Shown: positions 7,819-15,917 of the stretch, piece after piece
How the letters are laid out: each line of letters starts with the position of its first letter
How positions within the stretch are numbered: position 1 is the stretch's first letter
Assembly (NCBI GenBank): GCA_964350315.1
Contig: CAYGJD010000002.1
Coordinates: 62,001-126,000 of the forward strand
Source of the DNA: JAJZEO01 sp964350315
GTDB taxonomy: Bacteria > Chlamydiota > Chlamydiia > Chlamydiales > 2-12-FULL-49-11
Reading direction: 5' to 3'
Length of the DNA: 64,000 nt
The notes under the pieces: model-generated
What the model was told of the DNA's origin: nothing
Seen by the model: only the letters and a program-made list of their open reading frames with translations
Database searches by the model: none
Translations under genes and position numbers: made by a program

Positions 7819-7892
7819 TGGGATATAGCTGACTCGAACAGCTGACCTCCACGATGTCAACGTGGCGCTCTAACCAACTGAGCTAATACCCC
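7819..7892 (-). tRNA. tRNA-Val (anticodon GAC)
   Basis: The 74-nt sequence folds into a standard cloverleaf: acceptor GGGGTAT pairs with ATATCCC (one G-U pair), D-arm AGCTCAGTTGGTTAGAGC, anticodon loop TTGACAT giving GAC, and T-arm with TTCGAGT. The discriminator is A and the CCA is not encoded. The next base is the A of an ATG start codon. Confidence 0.95.
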
Positions 7893-7910
7893 ACAATCTC
7901 AAAGATGCCT

Positions 7911-7938
7911 TTGAAAAAAACTTCGCTAAAGTTATACT
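7911..7938 (+). promoter_or_regulatory. Promoter of the methyltransferase gene
   Basis: TTGAAA (7911-7916) and TATACT (7933-7938) are 16 bases apart on the plus strand, about 36 bases before the ATG at 7974. The -10 box overlaps the -10 box of the divergent tRNA-Val promoter. Confidence 0.5.
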
Positions 7939-7959
7939 ACACCTGAATTTCTATCAAGA
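7931..7959 (-). promoter_or_regulatory. Promoter of tRNA-Val
   Basis: On the minus strand TCTTGA (7954-7959) and TATAAC (7931-7936) are separated by 17 bases and lie about 40 bases upstream of tRNA-Val. It shares four bases with the divergent -10 box on the plus strand, so the two promoters should compete for RNA polymerase. Confidence 0.5.
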
Positions 7960-7973
7960 ATAAACTGCATTTT

Positions 7974-8540
7974 ATGAATCATATAGGACTAGCACACTAC
8001 TTTTGGAAGAAGCACCTGCACAAGGGTGATATAGCTGTCGATGCTACCTGCGGGGTTGGCAACGATACTCTTATCCTTGCTCAAACCTGTTTAGATGACC
8101 ATCAAGGACATGTTTATGCGATTGATATTCAAAAAATTGCCATAGAGCGTACCGAAACGCTCCTGTCAGACTCTCTTTCTCCTGCTCAACTCGATCGAGT
8201 CACTCTAATTCACGCGTCACACGCCCCCTTGCCCCAAGAGATCCCTCCAGCGAATCTTTTCGTCTATAACCTTGGATATTTACCAGACAGCGACAGATCG
8301 ATTAAAACCTTGTCTCCAACAAGTATTGTAAGCCTTGAATCTGCTCTTGATCGCCTTCTACCACGCGGGATGATCTCTATCATGCTCTATCCTGGCCACT
8401 ATGAGGGCTTATTTGAAGCTCAGACTATCTTAAATTGGACATCAAGCCTCTCAAAAGAGGCGTATTCGCTCTCACATCACTATCGTCCAAATAACGCAAA
8501 ATCGCCAAGTTTGATCATTATTCATAAAAAAAAGAGTTAA
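7974..8540 (+). CDS. mnmM: Class I SAM methyltransferase, MnmM (YtqB)-like
   Basis: The 188-residue protein has the Rossmann methyltransferase motif I (Val-Asp-Ala-Thr-Cys-Gly-Val-Gly-Asn-Asp-Thr) at about residues 22-32, an acidic motif II (Tyr-Ala-Ile-Asp-Ile-Gln), and a Tyr-Asn-Leu-Gly-Tyr-Leu-Pro motif typical of the YtqB family. Bacillus YtqB, now MnmM, methylates 5-aminomethyl-2-thiouridine at the wobble base of certain tRNAs. The length equals the family's. No good ribosome binding site precedes the ATG, so the leader may be short. The adjacent tRNA-Val on the other strand is probably coincidence. Confidence 0.8.
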   Translation: MNHIGLAHYFWKKHLHKGDIAVDATCGVGNDTLILAQTCLDDHQGHVYAIDIQKIAIERTETLLSDSLSPAQLDRVTLIHASHAPLPQEIPPANLFVYNLGYLPDSDRSIKTLSPTSIVSLESALDRLLPRGMISIMLYPGHYEGLFEAQTILNWTSSLSKEAYSLSHHYRPNNAKSPSLIIIHKKKS

Positions 8541-8565
8541 CAATAAATCCAAAACATGCTATAAT
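8537..8565 (+). promoter_or_regulatory. Strong promoter of the 1028-residue gene
   Basis: TTAACA (8537-8542), a 17-base spacer and TATAAT (8560-8565) with a TGC extension directly upstream (extended -10). This is close to the major sigma factor consensus, and puts the transcription start about 27 bases before the ATG at 8599. The -35 box overlaps the end of the preceding gene. Confidence 0.8.
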
Positions 8566-8598
8566 TAAGGGCTTAAAGAGATTAAATAAGAGGAAACA

Positions 8599-11500
8599 AT
8601 GGATTCACCGATTGTGAGCACAGAGACAGCTATTGAAAGAAACCAACAAGCGATCGCAGAATATCAAGCTTCTTTAGATAGAGCTAAAGCTGCAATAGCC
8701 TCATGTAGCAGTGAAACTTGTGATGAATTTGTTTTTGTAGATAAACCCAGTCCAAAAATCACACCCTTTGAGAATGGACTTGTTGTCTTTTGCAACTCTA
8801 TTTCTCAAGCTTTGAAAGAACGAGCGACCTACCCTCTTTTATCCACTCGAATGCTCTCGCACGCATTAAATGCTCTACACTCTAAACTCCAGGAACTAAC
8901 TGATCTATCTCCAGATTTTCTAGTTATACTGCGAGACACCACTCAAAACCTTGAAACCCAGACATCCGGAGAAGATCAAGAGAAGGCAATTGCTATCCAA
9001 GCAAGGGCTAGAAGCGTAAAATTGGGGGGCCCTAGCAGTGCCTTTAAACCACTCGGGGCAAAACCTCGACCAGCATCTTTAACAAGTCCGGCTCGCGCAG
9101 ATGAAATGGGCGCAAAATCACCTTTTCAACCTAAAATCAGACAATTACTACTAGATTTCCAGCCAGAAAGATCTGCTGTTGATCTATTAAAGACTATTCT
9201 AACTCTACCTAAAGAAGATATTCTTCGGCTTGAAACCGACCGATCGACAAATCCGAAAATTCACCTCCTCTATCAAACTGCAATTGCAGAAATTCAACTA
9301 GATTTAACTGAACGCAAAGAGAGAACTCCTGCTGAATCTATTTTTTTATTAAAAGCTGGAAATCTTATTCTACATTACCCTGATTTTGAATCTTTATTTC
9401 CGCTTGGACCTTATAAATCCCTGGGATCTCGAGCTTTTGCCGCTCTTATCTTGGCAGAAACATGCCCACTTGGAGCAGAAAGTGCACGACTAATTATTGA
9501 AGATGAAGCAAACCTTAAACCTTGCGTAGATTTCTTATGGTATGAAGCATCATTTCATATCTTTACTGTATTTTCTGGACATATGCAAGAAATCAGAAAT
9601 AGGATGCCTGAGGAGACAAGACTTTCTATTCATAATGATATAGAGTGTTGCGTTCACCTGGCGACTCAATATGATCAAATGTATGCACAAATGAGCAAAG
9701 CTAAAGGGTCTCATATCAATCGTTCTGTTAGCACTCTGTTTTGCATGATCTATGCTTTGGACCGTGTTGCAAGAGTTGATCCTGCTGATTTGGATAGAGC
9801 AGGACTGAGACCTGCCGAATTTATGAGTCATTGCTCACAAACATGTGACCAACTAAATGCTGCAGCTCAATTTTCCACACCTGCACCAGAAGTCAATCTT
9901 ACAACAATTTCTGATCGATTATCGCAACATCAAAAAAAGACTTTTGGAAAAGAGTTCAACAAAACAGAGTTATCGACAGTAGAGCTTCGGAACTTATTCT
10001 ATGCTGCCCGCGAAACAAGAAAACATGCAATTGAGTTTCTTGATACTGACGCAAGACAAGATGCCTTTGAAGCTATTCGAAAGTCTGACGGTTGGATGGA
10101 GCAAATTATTACAGCAATGATGCAAGGAAGATTTACGAAGGATGGTGAAGGTGCAAGGAAATGTAACTTCATTCAGAGCATTCTATTGGCGCTAGATTCA
10201 ATCGAAGTTGACCATCCATTTGATGTAAAGATGTCTCTTTTTTTAAATCTTGAAGTTTTAATCCATTCAAGACTAAATGTATACGACACTGATCGAGTAA
10301 AACTTCAACAGCAACTTGATATATCTAAGTCAAATGCTCTAGGAACTGAATTTGCTCGACTAAAAGCTTCTGCAATTAAATATGAAAACCACTCTTTTTC
10401 GCAATTTAATCGACCGACTCAAACAGCGCAAAAAGATTGGTGGCCGCGTGAAGAAGTTAGCATTACAACAGGAGAGACTCAACTTGCACCTTCTCCTGCA
10501 AGCACAGCATGCTCTTGCAATGCGACAATGACTCTAGTTCACCTCCTGACACCCGGACGTCCAAATGAGGAGGCCTTTGACTTCGACAGAGTTTTAAATG
10601 AGGGTCAATTTTTGTTTTATGATGTGTTAAAAAGAGAACCCCAAAGAGAGGGAGAAAGATACCAAGGTCAATTTTTATCCGAAGACAGGACAGCAGGCAT
10701 ATACCTTGACTTTGAAGCTATAGAAAGAAGTCCTGTATTCCAGGGTAATTATCTTTCCGTTGTAGAACAAGCTGGTACTATTGATGGCAAATACATCCAA
10801 GTCTCTTTAAGCCCTGGCAAGGAAATTGATCAATATAAGAGATTGTTTACCCAATTAGAAGCTAGAATTCCTGAAGGCAAAGATGCTATCGGTGGATTAA
10901 TTCAAAATGGCGTAAGCATCTATGCTGTCCATATCCAGAAAACACCCGTGGATGGAACAACTTACACAATTATTGATTCCCACGGACTGTATCAAGGAAT
11001 CCCAACTGCAGAATCAGACTTCAACAGAGCTTTTAAAGTAAGCTTCAAATCTATCGATGATGCATCAAGATTTTTACAGCTTCACCACCCCTATAATGGA
11101 ACAGATATCCGTACAAACACTTGTACAGTTTTACCTGTAATCGGACCTGACATTGACTTAGCAGCACACCGCGATCGTGGAGCTGGACTAATGGCAGAAG
11201 CTTCTGCATACCACCTTGATTTGCAACAAAAGCAAATAGAACATCTTCAGAAAGACAAAGCTCTGCTCCGTCAGTACAGGAATCTTCCAGTCGAACCCGG
11301 GCATACTTTTTCACGACCTTGGACCTCAAGTTCATCGACATCATCCCCTCTTGCTATATTTAAGTCTCTCCAAGAAGCTGAGAGATCAGGGAAAACTCAT
11401 GAAGCTCTTAGAAAAGCTGAAGAGCTTTTAAGAAACCAGAAAATTTCAGAAAAAGCTAAAGCCGCACTGAGCGCGTTTGTAGCTGCCTCTAAAAGAGATA

Positions 11501-11685
11501 ACTCTACGCTAGTAAGTTTGAAAACCTCACACCTAGAACTTAAGAGAGAACTTGTAATTGATCAAGGCAAAAGAAGCGCACATGGAACTGCTCGAACGCC
11601 ACAAGAGCGGGAAACAGTGTTACGGCAAATTTGGGCTGATCATCGAAGAAATGCCTTAACAATTGCAAACCGCCATATAAAGTAA
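8599..11685 (+). CDS. Large lineage-specific protein with a candidate cysteine protease domain
   Basis: No known family covers this 1028-residue protein. It has no signal peptide or membrane helix. The N-terminal 600 residues are mostly helical with a basic, Pro/Ala-rich linker near 140-175. At about 630-860 there is a mixed alpha/beta segment with Cys638 and Cys640 in a Thr-Ala-Cys-Ser-Cys-Asn-Ala helix start and, 153 residues later, Ile-Ile-Asp793-Ser-His795-Gly at the end of a strand. A Cys followed by Asp-x-His is the order seen in herpesvirus tegument deubiquitinases (peptidase C76) and other papain-like folds, so a host-directed deubiquitinase or protease is possible but unproven. A Ser-rich linker (about 915-925) leads to a helical C-terminus. 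The start has AGAGGAAACA before ATG and its own strong promoter. Confidence 0.8.
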   Translation: MDSPIVSTETAIERNQQAIAEYQASLDRAKAAIASCSSETCDEFVFVDKPSPKITPFENGLVVFCNSISQALKERATYPLLSTRMLSHALNALHSKLQELTDLSPDFLVILRDTTQNLETQTSGEDQEKAIAIQARARSVKLGGPSSAFKPLGAKPRPASLTSPARADEMGAKSPFQPKIRQLLLDFQPERSAVDLLKTILTLPKEDILRLETDRSTNPKIHLLYQTAIAEIQLDLTERKERTPAESIFLLKAGNLILHYPDFESLFPLGPYKSLGSRAFAALILAETCPLGAESARLIIEDEANLKPCVDFLWYEASFHIFTVFSGHMQEIRNRMPEETRLSIHNDIECCVHLATQYDQMYAQMSKAKGSHINRSVSTLFCMIYALDRVARVDPADLDRAGLRPAEFMSHCSQTCDQLNAAAQFSTPAPEVNLTTISDRLSQHQKKTFGKEFNKTELSTVELRNLFYAARETRKHAIEFLDTDARQDAFEAIRKSDGWMEQIITAMMQGRFTKDGEGARKCNFIQSILLALDSIEVDHPFDVKMSLFLNLEVLIHSRLNVYDTDRVKLQQQLDISKSNALGTEFARLKASAIKYENHSFSQFNRPTQTAQKDWWPREEVSITTGETQLAPSPASTACSCNATMTLVHLLTPGRPNEEAFDFDRVLNEGQFLFYDVLKREPQREGERYQGQFLSEDRTAGIYLDFEAIERSPVFQGNYLSVVEQAGTIDGKYIQVSLSPGKEIDQYKRLFTQLEARIPEGKDAIGGLIQNGVSIYAVHIQKTPVDGTTYTIIDSHGLYQGIPTAESDFNRAFKVSFKSIDDASRFLQLHHPYNGTDIRTNTCTVLPVIGPDIDLAAHRDRGAGLMAEASAYHLDLQQKQIEHLQKDKALLRQYRNLPVEPGHTFSRPWTSSSSTSSPLAIFKSLQEAERSGKTHEALRKAEELLRNQKISEKAKAALSAFVAASKRDNSTLVSLKTSHLELKRELVIDQGKRSAHGTARTPQERETVLRQIWADHRRNALTIANRHIK

Positions 11686-11727
11686 GACTTTTCGTTATAA
11701 TTTTTTTTTTGACGCCTTATAACTAAA

Positions 11728-11756
11728 TTGACAATTTAATATTTCTAGCATATAAT
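11728..11756 (+). promoter_or_regulatory. Perfect-consensus promoter
   Basis: TTGACA (11728-11733), 17 bases, TATAAT (11751-11756): both hexamers match the bacterial housekeeping consensus exactly. Transcription should start near 11763, about 50 bases before the ATG at 11814, which argues against the GTG at 11766 as the start codon. Confidence 0.88.
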
Positions 11757-11770
11757 ACTCTTATAGTGAT

Positions 11771-11790
11771 AAACCCTAATGTTCGGGTTT
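11771..11790 (+). promoter_or_regulatory. Leader hairpin
   Basis: AAACCC (11771-11776) and GGGTTT (11785-11790) can pair around an eight-base loop in the untranslated leader of the gene starting at 11814, ending 23 bases before the ATG. It may stabilise the 5' end of the transcript; no known riboswitch is recognised. Confidence 0.4.
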
Positions 11791-11813
11791 TCAACGGTGG
11801 GGCTAGGAAAATC

Positions 11814-12680
11814 ATGTCTATGCAGCTTACAAATCACCAGGGCGATTTGGAAAATATCAAGGCGCTGCTCAAAAGACGGTTTCTTCCTGAACACAGAGAA
11901 TTAAAAGAATTTTCACTACAACTTGAAAAAATAGATCTTTCTCTTTCAAAAGCACTAAAAAATCCCCATGCATCGTGTAAGAAAAATCTTGAAAAGCAAA
12001 AAGAGCTTGTTAACACTTTAACAGGTCGTTGCCACCAGCTTGAAATCAGACGTAATGTAGTTATGCTTGCAGAAGACGCTGAACATCTTGCTAATACAAG
12101 TCCTGATCGACCTCAAGAAGAGATAGCCTCAAGCGCAAACTTGCTGAGAACACGCATCGAAGATTTCTTGCTACTACACAGACCGTCTAAAACAAACACA
12201 AAGTTCATACGTTTTGCAAGAGCCTGCCTTGTAAAGGCTGAAAAAAAAGAGCCCGTGCTTGTTCGTGGTAGTGATGGTCGCATGCGAAAAGTGATTTCTA
12301 TTGAATCATTCAAATCGAAACATGTAACCCTTGAGATGTTTGATTTGGCAGAAAACTTATACTCGCTTGCCAAAGAGCTTTATGCAGAAAATTTTGACAT
12401 CTTCTCACAAACACTAGAGCAATCTTTTTCCGATGAAACAAAAAAGGAAATTAGATTTCATATTTCTGTTGCAAAGGGAGATCTAAAAAATCTTCAAAAC
12501 AAAGAAACTCGCCTGCGAACAATACAGGGAATTCTTGGTTATGCTCATGATTTAACCGATTACTATATGGATGATTCTCCCTATCCTGGTTTTACAGAGA
12601 TTCACTCTCTTTTTAGAGACCTTGATCTGATCAATCACATAGAAGCAGAAGATCCTTCTCTTCAAGAATCCCAAACTTAG
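11814..12680 (+). CDS. Unknown helical protein, strongly promoted
   Basis: A 288-residue, all-helical, charged protein with no signal peptide, no membrane segment and no domain I recognise. The frame is open from a GTG at 11766, but the ATG at 11814 is preferred because AGGAAAATC precedes it and the GTG would sit at the predicted transcription start. Coiled-coil potential is visible at about residues 15-75 and 190-235. It follows the candidate cysteine-protease gene on the same strand but has its own consensus promoter. Its 3' end overlaps the convergent folC by 50 bases. A cytoplasmic structural protein or secreted effector are both possible; there is no direct evidence. Confidence 0.8.
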   Translation: MSMQLTNHQGDLENIKALLKRRFLPEHRELKEFSLQLEKIDLSLSKALKNPHASCKKNLEKQKELVNTLTGRCHQLEIRRNVVMLAEDAEHLANTSPDRPQEEIASSANLLRTRIEDFLLLHRPSKTNTKFIRFARACLVKAEKKEPVLVRGSDGRMRKVISIESFKSKHVTLEMFDLAENLYSLAKELYAENFDIFSQTLEQSFSDETKKEIRFHISVAKGDLKNLQNKETRLRTIQGILGYAHDLTDYYMDDSPYPGFTEIHSLFRDLDLINHIEAEDPSLQESQT

Positions 12681-13779
12681 CCTGCAGCTCACCCATAATG
12701 AAAAAGCTTCCTGTTACTAAAATAACTCCACCTTCTGTTTTTGCAGATTGAATGAAATCATCTAGATAGGAACGCTTAGCGTTTTGCAGGTGGGGCATAA
12801 GATCCTCGTACGAAGCAAGGCGAGCATGATCTCCTTCATAATAGAAAATCTCACTACTTTTCTCTTTGATCAAGGGTATAATGTTTTGCGCATCTTTAGT
12901 TAGGCAAAGAGAGAAAATTGTAAAAATCTTTCTATTTTTGTATTTTCTTCCCATTTCTTCAAAGAGTTGTAGAAAACCATCTTCATTATGAGCTACATCA
13001 AATATTACTACCTGACCTTCTATTTCATGCTCTTCAAAACGACAGGGTGGTTTGTTCAATGATACATTAATTTGTTCTGATGAGAGAAGGACTTTCAAAG
13101 TACACTTGGCTATTTCAGTATTTTCCTCGAGCCAATTATCACATTTTTTAACAAAATATACTGGAGCCTGTTTTTCAAAAGCTGCTTTTAAAATTGGCCC
13201 TCTTGTTGCACGTGATCCTAATACTACTGGTGTGTAGGGCTTGATAATCCCTGCTTTTGCCTGAGAAATTTCATCTAAAGTTGATCCTAGAATATGTGCA
13301 TGGTCTTTACTTATATTTGTAATGACTGACACTTCGGGCTTAAGTATATTTGTTGCATCTTTTTCTCCTCCGAGCCCTGTCTCAAAAACGGCGTAATCTA
13401 CTCCATTTTTATTAAAGTAGAGAAAAGCAAGGAGAGTTAATGTTTCAAAAAACGTAAGTTCTGTTGAAGTATTTTGAATGATTTTTAGCTCTTTCAAAGC
13501 ATCTTCTTCTGAAATCATCTTTCCATCAATTTGAACACGTTCTCTGAAGGAATTTATGTGTGGCGAAGTAAACAGCCCAGTTTTGAACCCTAAAGATGTC
13601 AATGTGTGAGCAATCTTTGTTGATGTAGTTCCTTTTCCATTTGTGCCTGCGACATGAATGGATCGAAACCTTTGCGATGGAGAACCAAGAGCTGCATCTG
13701 CAGCTAAAATTGCATCTAGCTTTAAGCTCATGCCTGAGGTCTCTTTCAACCTTTTAAAAATTTCATCAAAACAGCTCAT
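12631..13779 (-). CDS. folC: Folylpolyglutamate / dihydrofolate synthase
   Basis: FolC adds glutamate to dihydropteroate or folates. The 382-residue product has the ATP-binding loop Val-Ala-Gly-Thr-Asn-Gly-Lys-Gly-Thr-Thr, a Phe-Glu-Thr-Gly-Leu-Gly-Gly-Glu/Arg-Asp-Ala-Thr-Asn block and the Asp-His-Ala-x-Ile-Leu-Gly-x-Thr-x-x-Glu-Ile-Ala motif with the lysine Lys-Ala-Gly-Ile-Ile-Lys. It is somewhat shorter than the common 400-430 residues, the loss being in the C-terminal domain. The ATG overlaps the stop of the PHP gene (ATGA), so it is the last gene of the nusB-murB-PHP-folC run. Confidence 0.94.
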   Translation of the reverse strand: MSCFDEIFKRLKETSGMSLKLDAILAADAALGSPSQRFRSIHVAGTNGKGTTSTKIAHTLTSLGFKTGLFTSPHINSFRERVQIDGKMISEEDALKELKIIQNTSTELTFFETLTLLAFLYFNKNGVDYAVFETGLGGEKDATNILKPEVSVITNISKDHAHILGSTLDEISQAKAGIIKPYTPVVLGSRATRGPILKAAFEKQAPVYFVKKCDNWLEENTEIAKCTLKVLLSSEQINVSLNKPPCRFEEHEIEGQVVIFDVAHNEDGFLQLFEEMGRKYKNRKIFTIFSLCLTKDAQNIIPLIKEKSSEIFYYEGDHARLASYEDLMPHLQNAKRSYLDDFIQSAKTEGGVILVTGSFFIMGELQAKFGILEEKDLLLLCD

Positions 13780-14594
13780 AACCTTCTCAGCTTATTCATT
13801 TCATCATCATTTGTATAAGAAGCGCCAATTTTAATATATGGTTTTGTTTCCCCATGGAAATCAGAACCTCCTGTCATAATCAAATCGTACTCTTTTGCTA
13901 TCTTGACCATTTGATATTTCTGACTTTCCGAAAAGGCTGCATAGTAACACTCCATACCATCAAAATTGAATTGGTTTAGGATGTTTTTAATTAAACCTTT
14001 TTTCTTAAGAAGAATCGGGTGAGCAAGCACTGCTAATCCGCCTGCACCGTGAATGATGTCTATCGTTTCTTGAGGCTTAAACTTTACTCCTGCTGCAAAA
14101 CACTTCCTATCATCACCAATCCAGATATCAAACGCTTCCTTAATGGAACTGACAACCCCTTTTTCCATTAATGCTTTTGCTATATGTGGTCTTCCAATAA
14201 CGTGCGAACCTGGAAGAAGAAGTTCCTCATAAGAGATGTCAATGCTATGCTTTTTTAAAGAAGCAAGAATTTGATCATTTCGATCTTTTCTTCTATTTAT
14301 ATGAGCTAAACAAAGATCTTTTAATGACTGGTTTTCAATATCATAACCATAAGCAAGAATATGAATCGGGGTTTTATCAAGAAACGTAGAAAATTCTGCT
14401 CCTTGAATAACTCCAATGTTTTGCTCTTTTGCGTAATCAAAAAGATCTTTAGTGTATGCCGCTGTTGTATCGTGATCGGTAATTGAAATGCCTTTTAGAT
14501 TCGCAAGCTTTGCGCCATCGATCAATTCCTTAGGCGTAGCAGTGCCATCTGAACATGTCGAATGCATATGAAGGTCGTACCCTTTTTCACTCAT
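13776..14594 (-). CDS. PHP-domain phosphoesterase (RNase AM/YciV type)
   Basis: The 272-residue protein begins with the PHP metal motif Asp-Leu-His-Met-His-Ser-Thr-Cys-Ser-Asp-Gly-Thr, followed by Ile-Thr-Asp-His-Asp-Thr, a Gly-Ala-Glu-Phe-Ser block, Leu-Ala-His-Pro and a final Gly-Gly-Ser-Asp-Phe-His-Gly: all the His/Asp ligands of the family are present. Relatives hydrolyse 3',5'-nucleoside bisphosphates or trim RNA 5' ends. The start at 14594 is chosen because AGAGGA precedes it; it overlaps the end of murB by eight bases. From memory C. trachomatis also has a PHP protein next to murB. Confidence 0.92.
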   Translation of the reverse strand: MSEKGYDLHMHSTCSDGTATPKELIDGAKLANLKGISITDHDTTAAYTKDLFDYAKEQNIGVIQGAEFSTFLDKTPIHILAYGYDIENQSLKDLCLAHINRRKDRNDQILASLKKHSIDISYEELLLPGSHVIGRPHIAKALMEKGVVSSIKEAFDIWIGDDRKCFAAGVKFKPQETIDIIHGAGGLAVLAHPILLKKKGLIKNILNQFNFDGMECYYAAFSESQKYQMVKIAKEYDLIMTGGSDFHGETKPYIKIGASYTNDDEMNKLRRL

Positions 14595-15480
14595 GATCGT
14601 CCTCTTGATACGGAATAAATCGAACTTCTTCTTGGAGGACAATTCCTGTTTTTCTTTCAACTTCACTTTTTATGTATTTTACAAGCGCTTTAATATCTTC
14701 TGCCTTTGCCTCTGATTTGTTGATCAGAAAATTTGCATGCATTGGAGAAACTGCAGCACCACCGAGAGAGAATTCTTTCAGCCCGCAAGATTCAATCAGT
14801 CTTCCGGCAGAGTCCCCTTCTGGATTTCTAAAAACACACCCACACGTTTTTGCTTTATAGGGCTGTGTTGACATCCGATAATCTAGGATTTTTTTTTGCT
14901 TTTCTTTTGCATCTGGAGCTTTTTGAAGGTTAAATGTTGCTGAAACAATCGCTCCTTTCATGCTCTGAAAGTTCGAAAATCGATATTTAAATTCTAGCTC
15001 ATCTTTGCTTAATTGAATTAAGGCTCCCTCTTCTGTGATATAATCAACTGATTGAATCACATCAGCTACTTCCATCTTATTGGCCCCAGCGTTCATAAAG
15101 ATGGCACCACCGACACTCCCTGGAATTCCTGAAGCAAACTCAAGACCTGACAATCCTTTTCTTGCTGTTTGCACTCCCAAGAGGGCAAAGCTATACCCCG
15201 CGCCAACTTTAACCTTTGTCTCTTCCCACTCAATAAAAGAAATCTTATTTAGGATGACAACCCCATTAAATCCACGATCATCAAATAGAAGATTTGATCC
15301 TTTTCCAAGTATCATATAACGCTGTTTAGTCTTTTTGAGCGTGTGAATAAGAGCTTGCAAGTCTTCTATTTTCGACACTTGCACAAATTTTCTAGCGGGA
15401 CCACCGATATTGTATGTAGAATATTTACTTAGTGATACATTCTCTTCTAGTTCAAACAGAACATGTGGTTTGACTTTCAC
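14587..15480 (-). CDS. murB: UDP-N-acetylenolpyruvoylglucosamine reductase (GTG start)
   Basis: MurB reduces the enolpyruvyl group to give UDP-N-acetylmuramic acid, using FAD and NADPH. The 297-residue protein has the FAD-binding Tyr-Asn-Ile-Gly-Gly-Pro-Ala, Gly-Lys-Gly-Ser-Asn-Leu-Leu and Gly-Ile-Pro-Gly-Ser-Val-Gly-Gly-Ala blocks, and Cys-Gly-Cys-Val-Phe-Arg-Asn-Pro with the catalytic Ser/Cys region of the type II (short) form. Translation starts at GTG (15478-15480), preceded by AAGGTG, and overlaps nusB by 29 bases. Its presence shows that the organism can still make muramic acid. Confidence 0.96.
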   Translation of the reverse strand: MKVKPHVLFELEENVSLSKYSTYNIGGPARKFVQVSKIEDLQALIHTLKKTKQRYMILGKGSNLLFDDRGFNGVVILNKISFIEWEETKVKVGAGYSFALLGVQTARKGLSGLEFASGIPGSVGGAIFMNAGANKMEVADVIQSVDYITEEGALIQLSKDELEFKYRFSNFQSMKGAIVSATFNLQKAPDAKEKQKKILDYRMSTQPYKAKTCGCVFRNPEGDSAGRLIESCGLKEFSLGGAAVSPMHANFLINKSEAKAEDIKALVKYIKSEVERKTGIVLQEEVRFIPYQEDDHE

Positions 15481-15877
15481 TTTTCACCTTATCGTCCAAA
15501 ATTGCATGAATAAATTTACTCGCTTCAACGCTGGAAAATTTTTTTGATAGTCGAATTGCTTCATTAATCAAACTTCTTTTATCTATTTCTGCATCTCTAA
15601 GCAAGTAAAATGCCCATCGTAATATAGACAAATCGATTTTTGAAATTCGATCGAATTCATATTCTTTTGAAACATTTGATATCTCTGCATCAAGAGAATC
15701 TAATTGGTTACAAATTTCTATAGTACTTTCTCTAGCTTCTTCAACTTTGTTTTTTGAGACAAGTAAAAGTTTCATTGTCATCTTTAAATCAGAAGGATCA
15801 ATAAGAGTCCCTGATATCTCATAGCCATAAAGAAAGTGCACGACACATTCATTTGATTTTGTAGACTTTCCCTTCAT
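15452..15877 (-). CDS. nusB: Transcription antitermination factor NusB
   Basis: NusB with NusE (S10) binds boxA RNA and supports rRNA antitermination. The 141-residue product shows the C-terminal signature Asp-Arg-Ile-Ser-Lys-Ile-Asp-Leu-Ser-Ile-Leu-Arg, then Ile/Leu-Ile-Asn-Glu-Ala-Ile-Arg-Leu-Ser-Lys-Lys-Phe-Ser and Phe-Ile-His-Ala-Ile-Leu-Asp. The N-terminal half is divergent. It is the first gene of the run nusB-murB-PHP-folC and is transcribed divergently from the exonuclease gene. Confidence 0.93.
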   Translation of the reverse strand: MKGKSTKSNECVVHFLYGYEISGTLIDPSDLKMTMKLLLVSKNKVEEARESTIEICNQLDSLDAEISNVSKEYEFDRISKIDLSILRWAFYLLRDAEIDKRSLINEAIRLSKKFSSVEASKFIHAILDDKVKSESQTTCSV

Positions 15878-15901
15878 ACCACATCCTATTTTCCAAAAAG
15901 C

Positions 15902-15917
15902 ATAGCATAAATGCTAT
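15902..15917. repeat. Perfect palindrome in a divergent promoter region
   Basis: ATAGCAT-AA-ATGCTAT is a perfect inverted repeat between nusB and the exonuclease gene. The right arm contains the exonuclease ATG (15911), so it could be an operator, or the real start codon may lie further downstream. Confidence 0.45.

Noticed and set aside
11694..11723. Poly-T run flanked by GTTATAA and TTATAAC after the 1028-residue gene
   Set aside because: The stem is only seven AT-rich bases with a 16-base loop made mostly of T, too weak to call a terminator.
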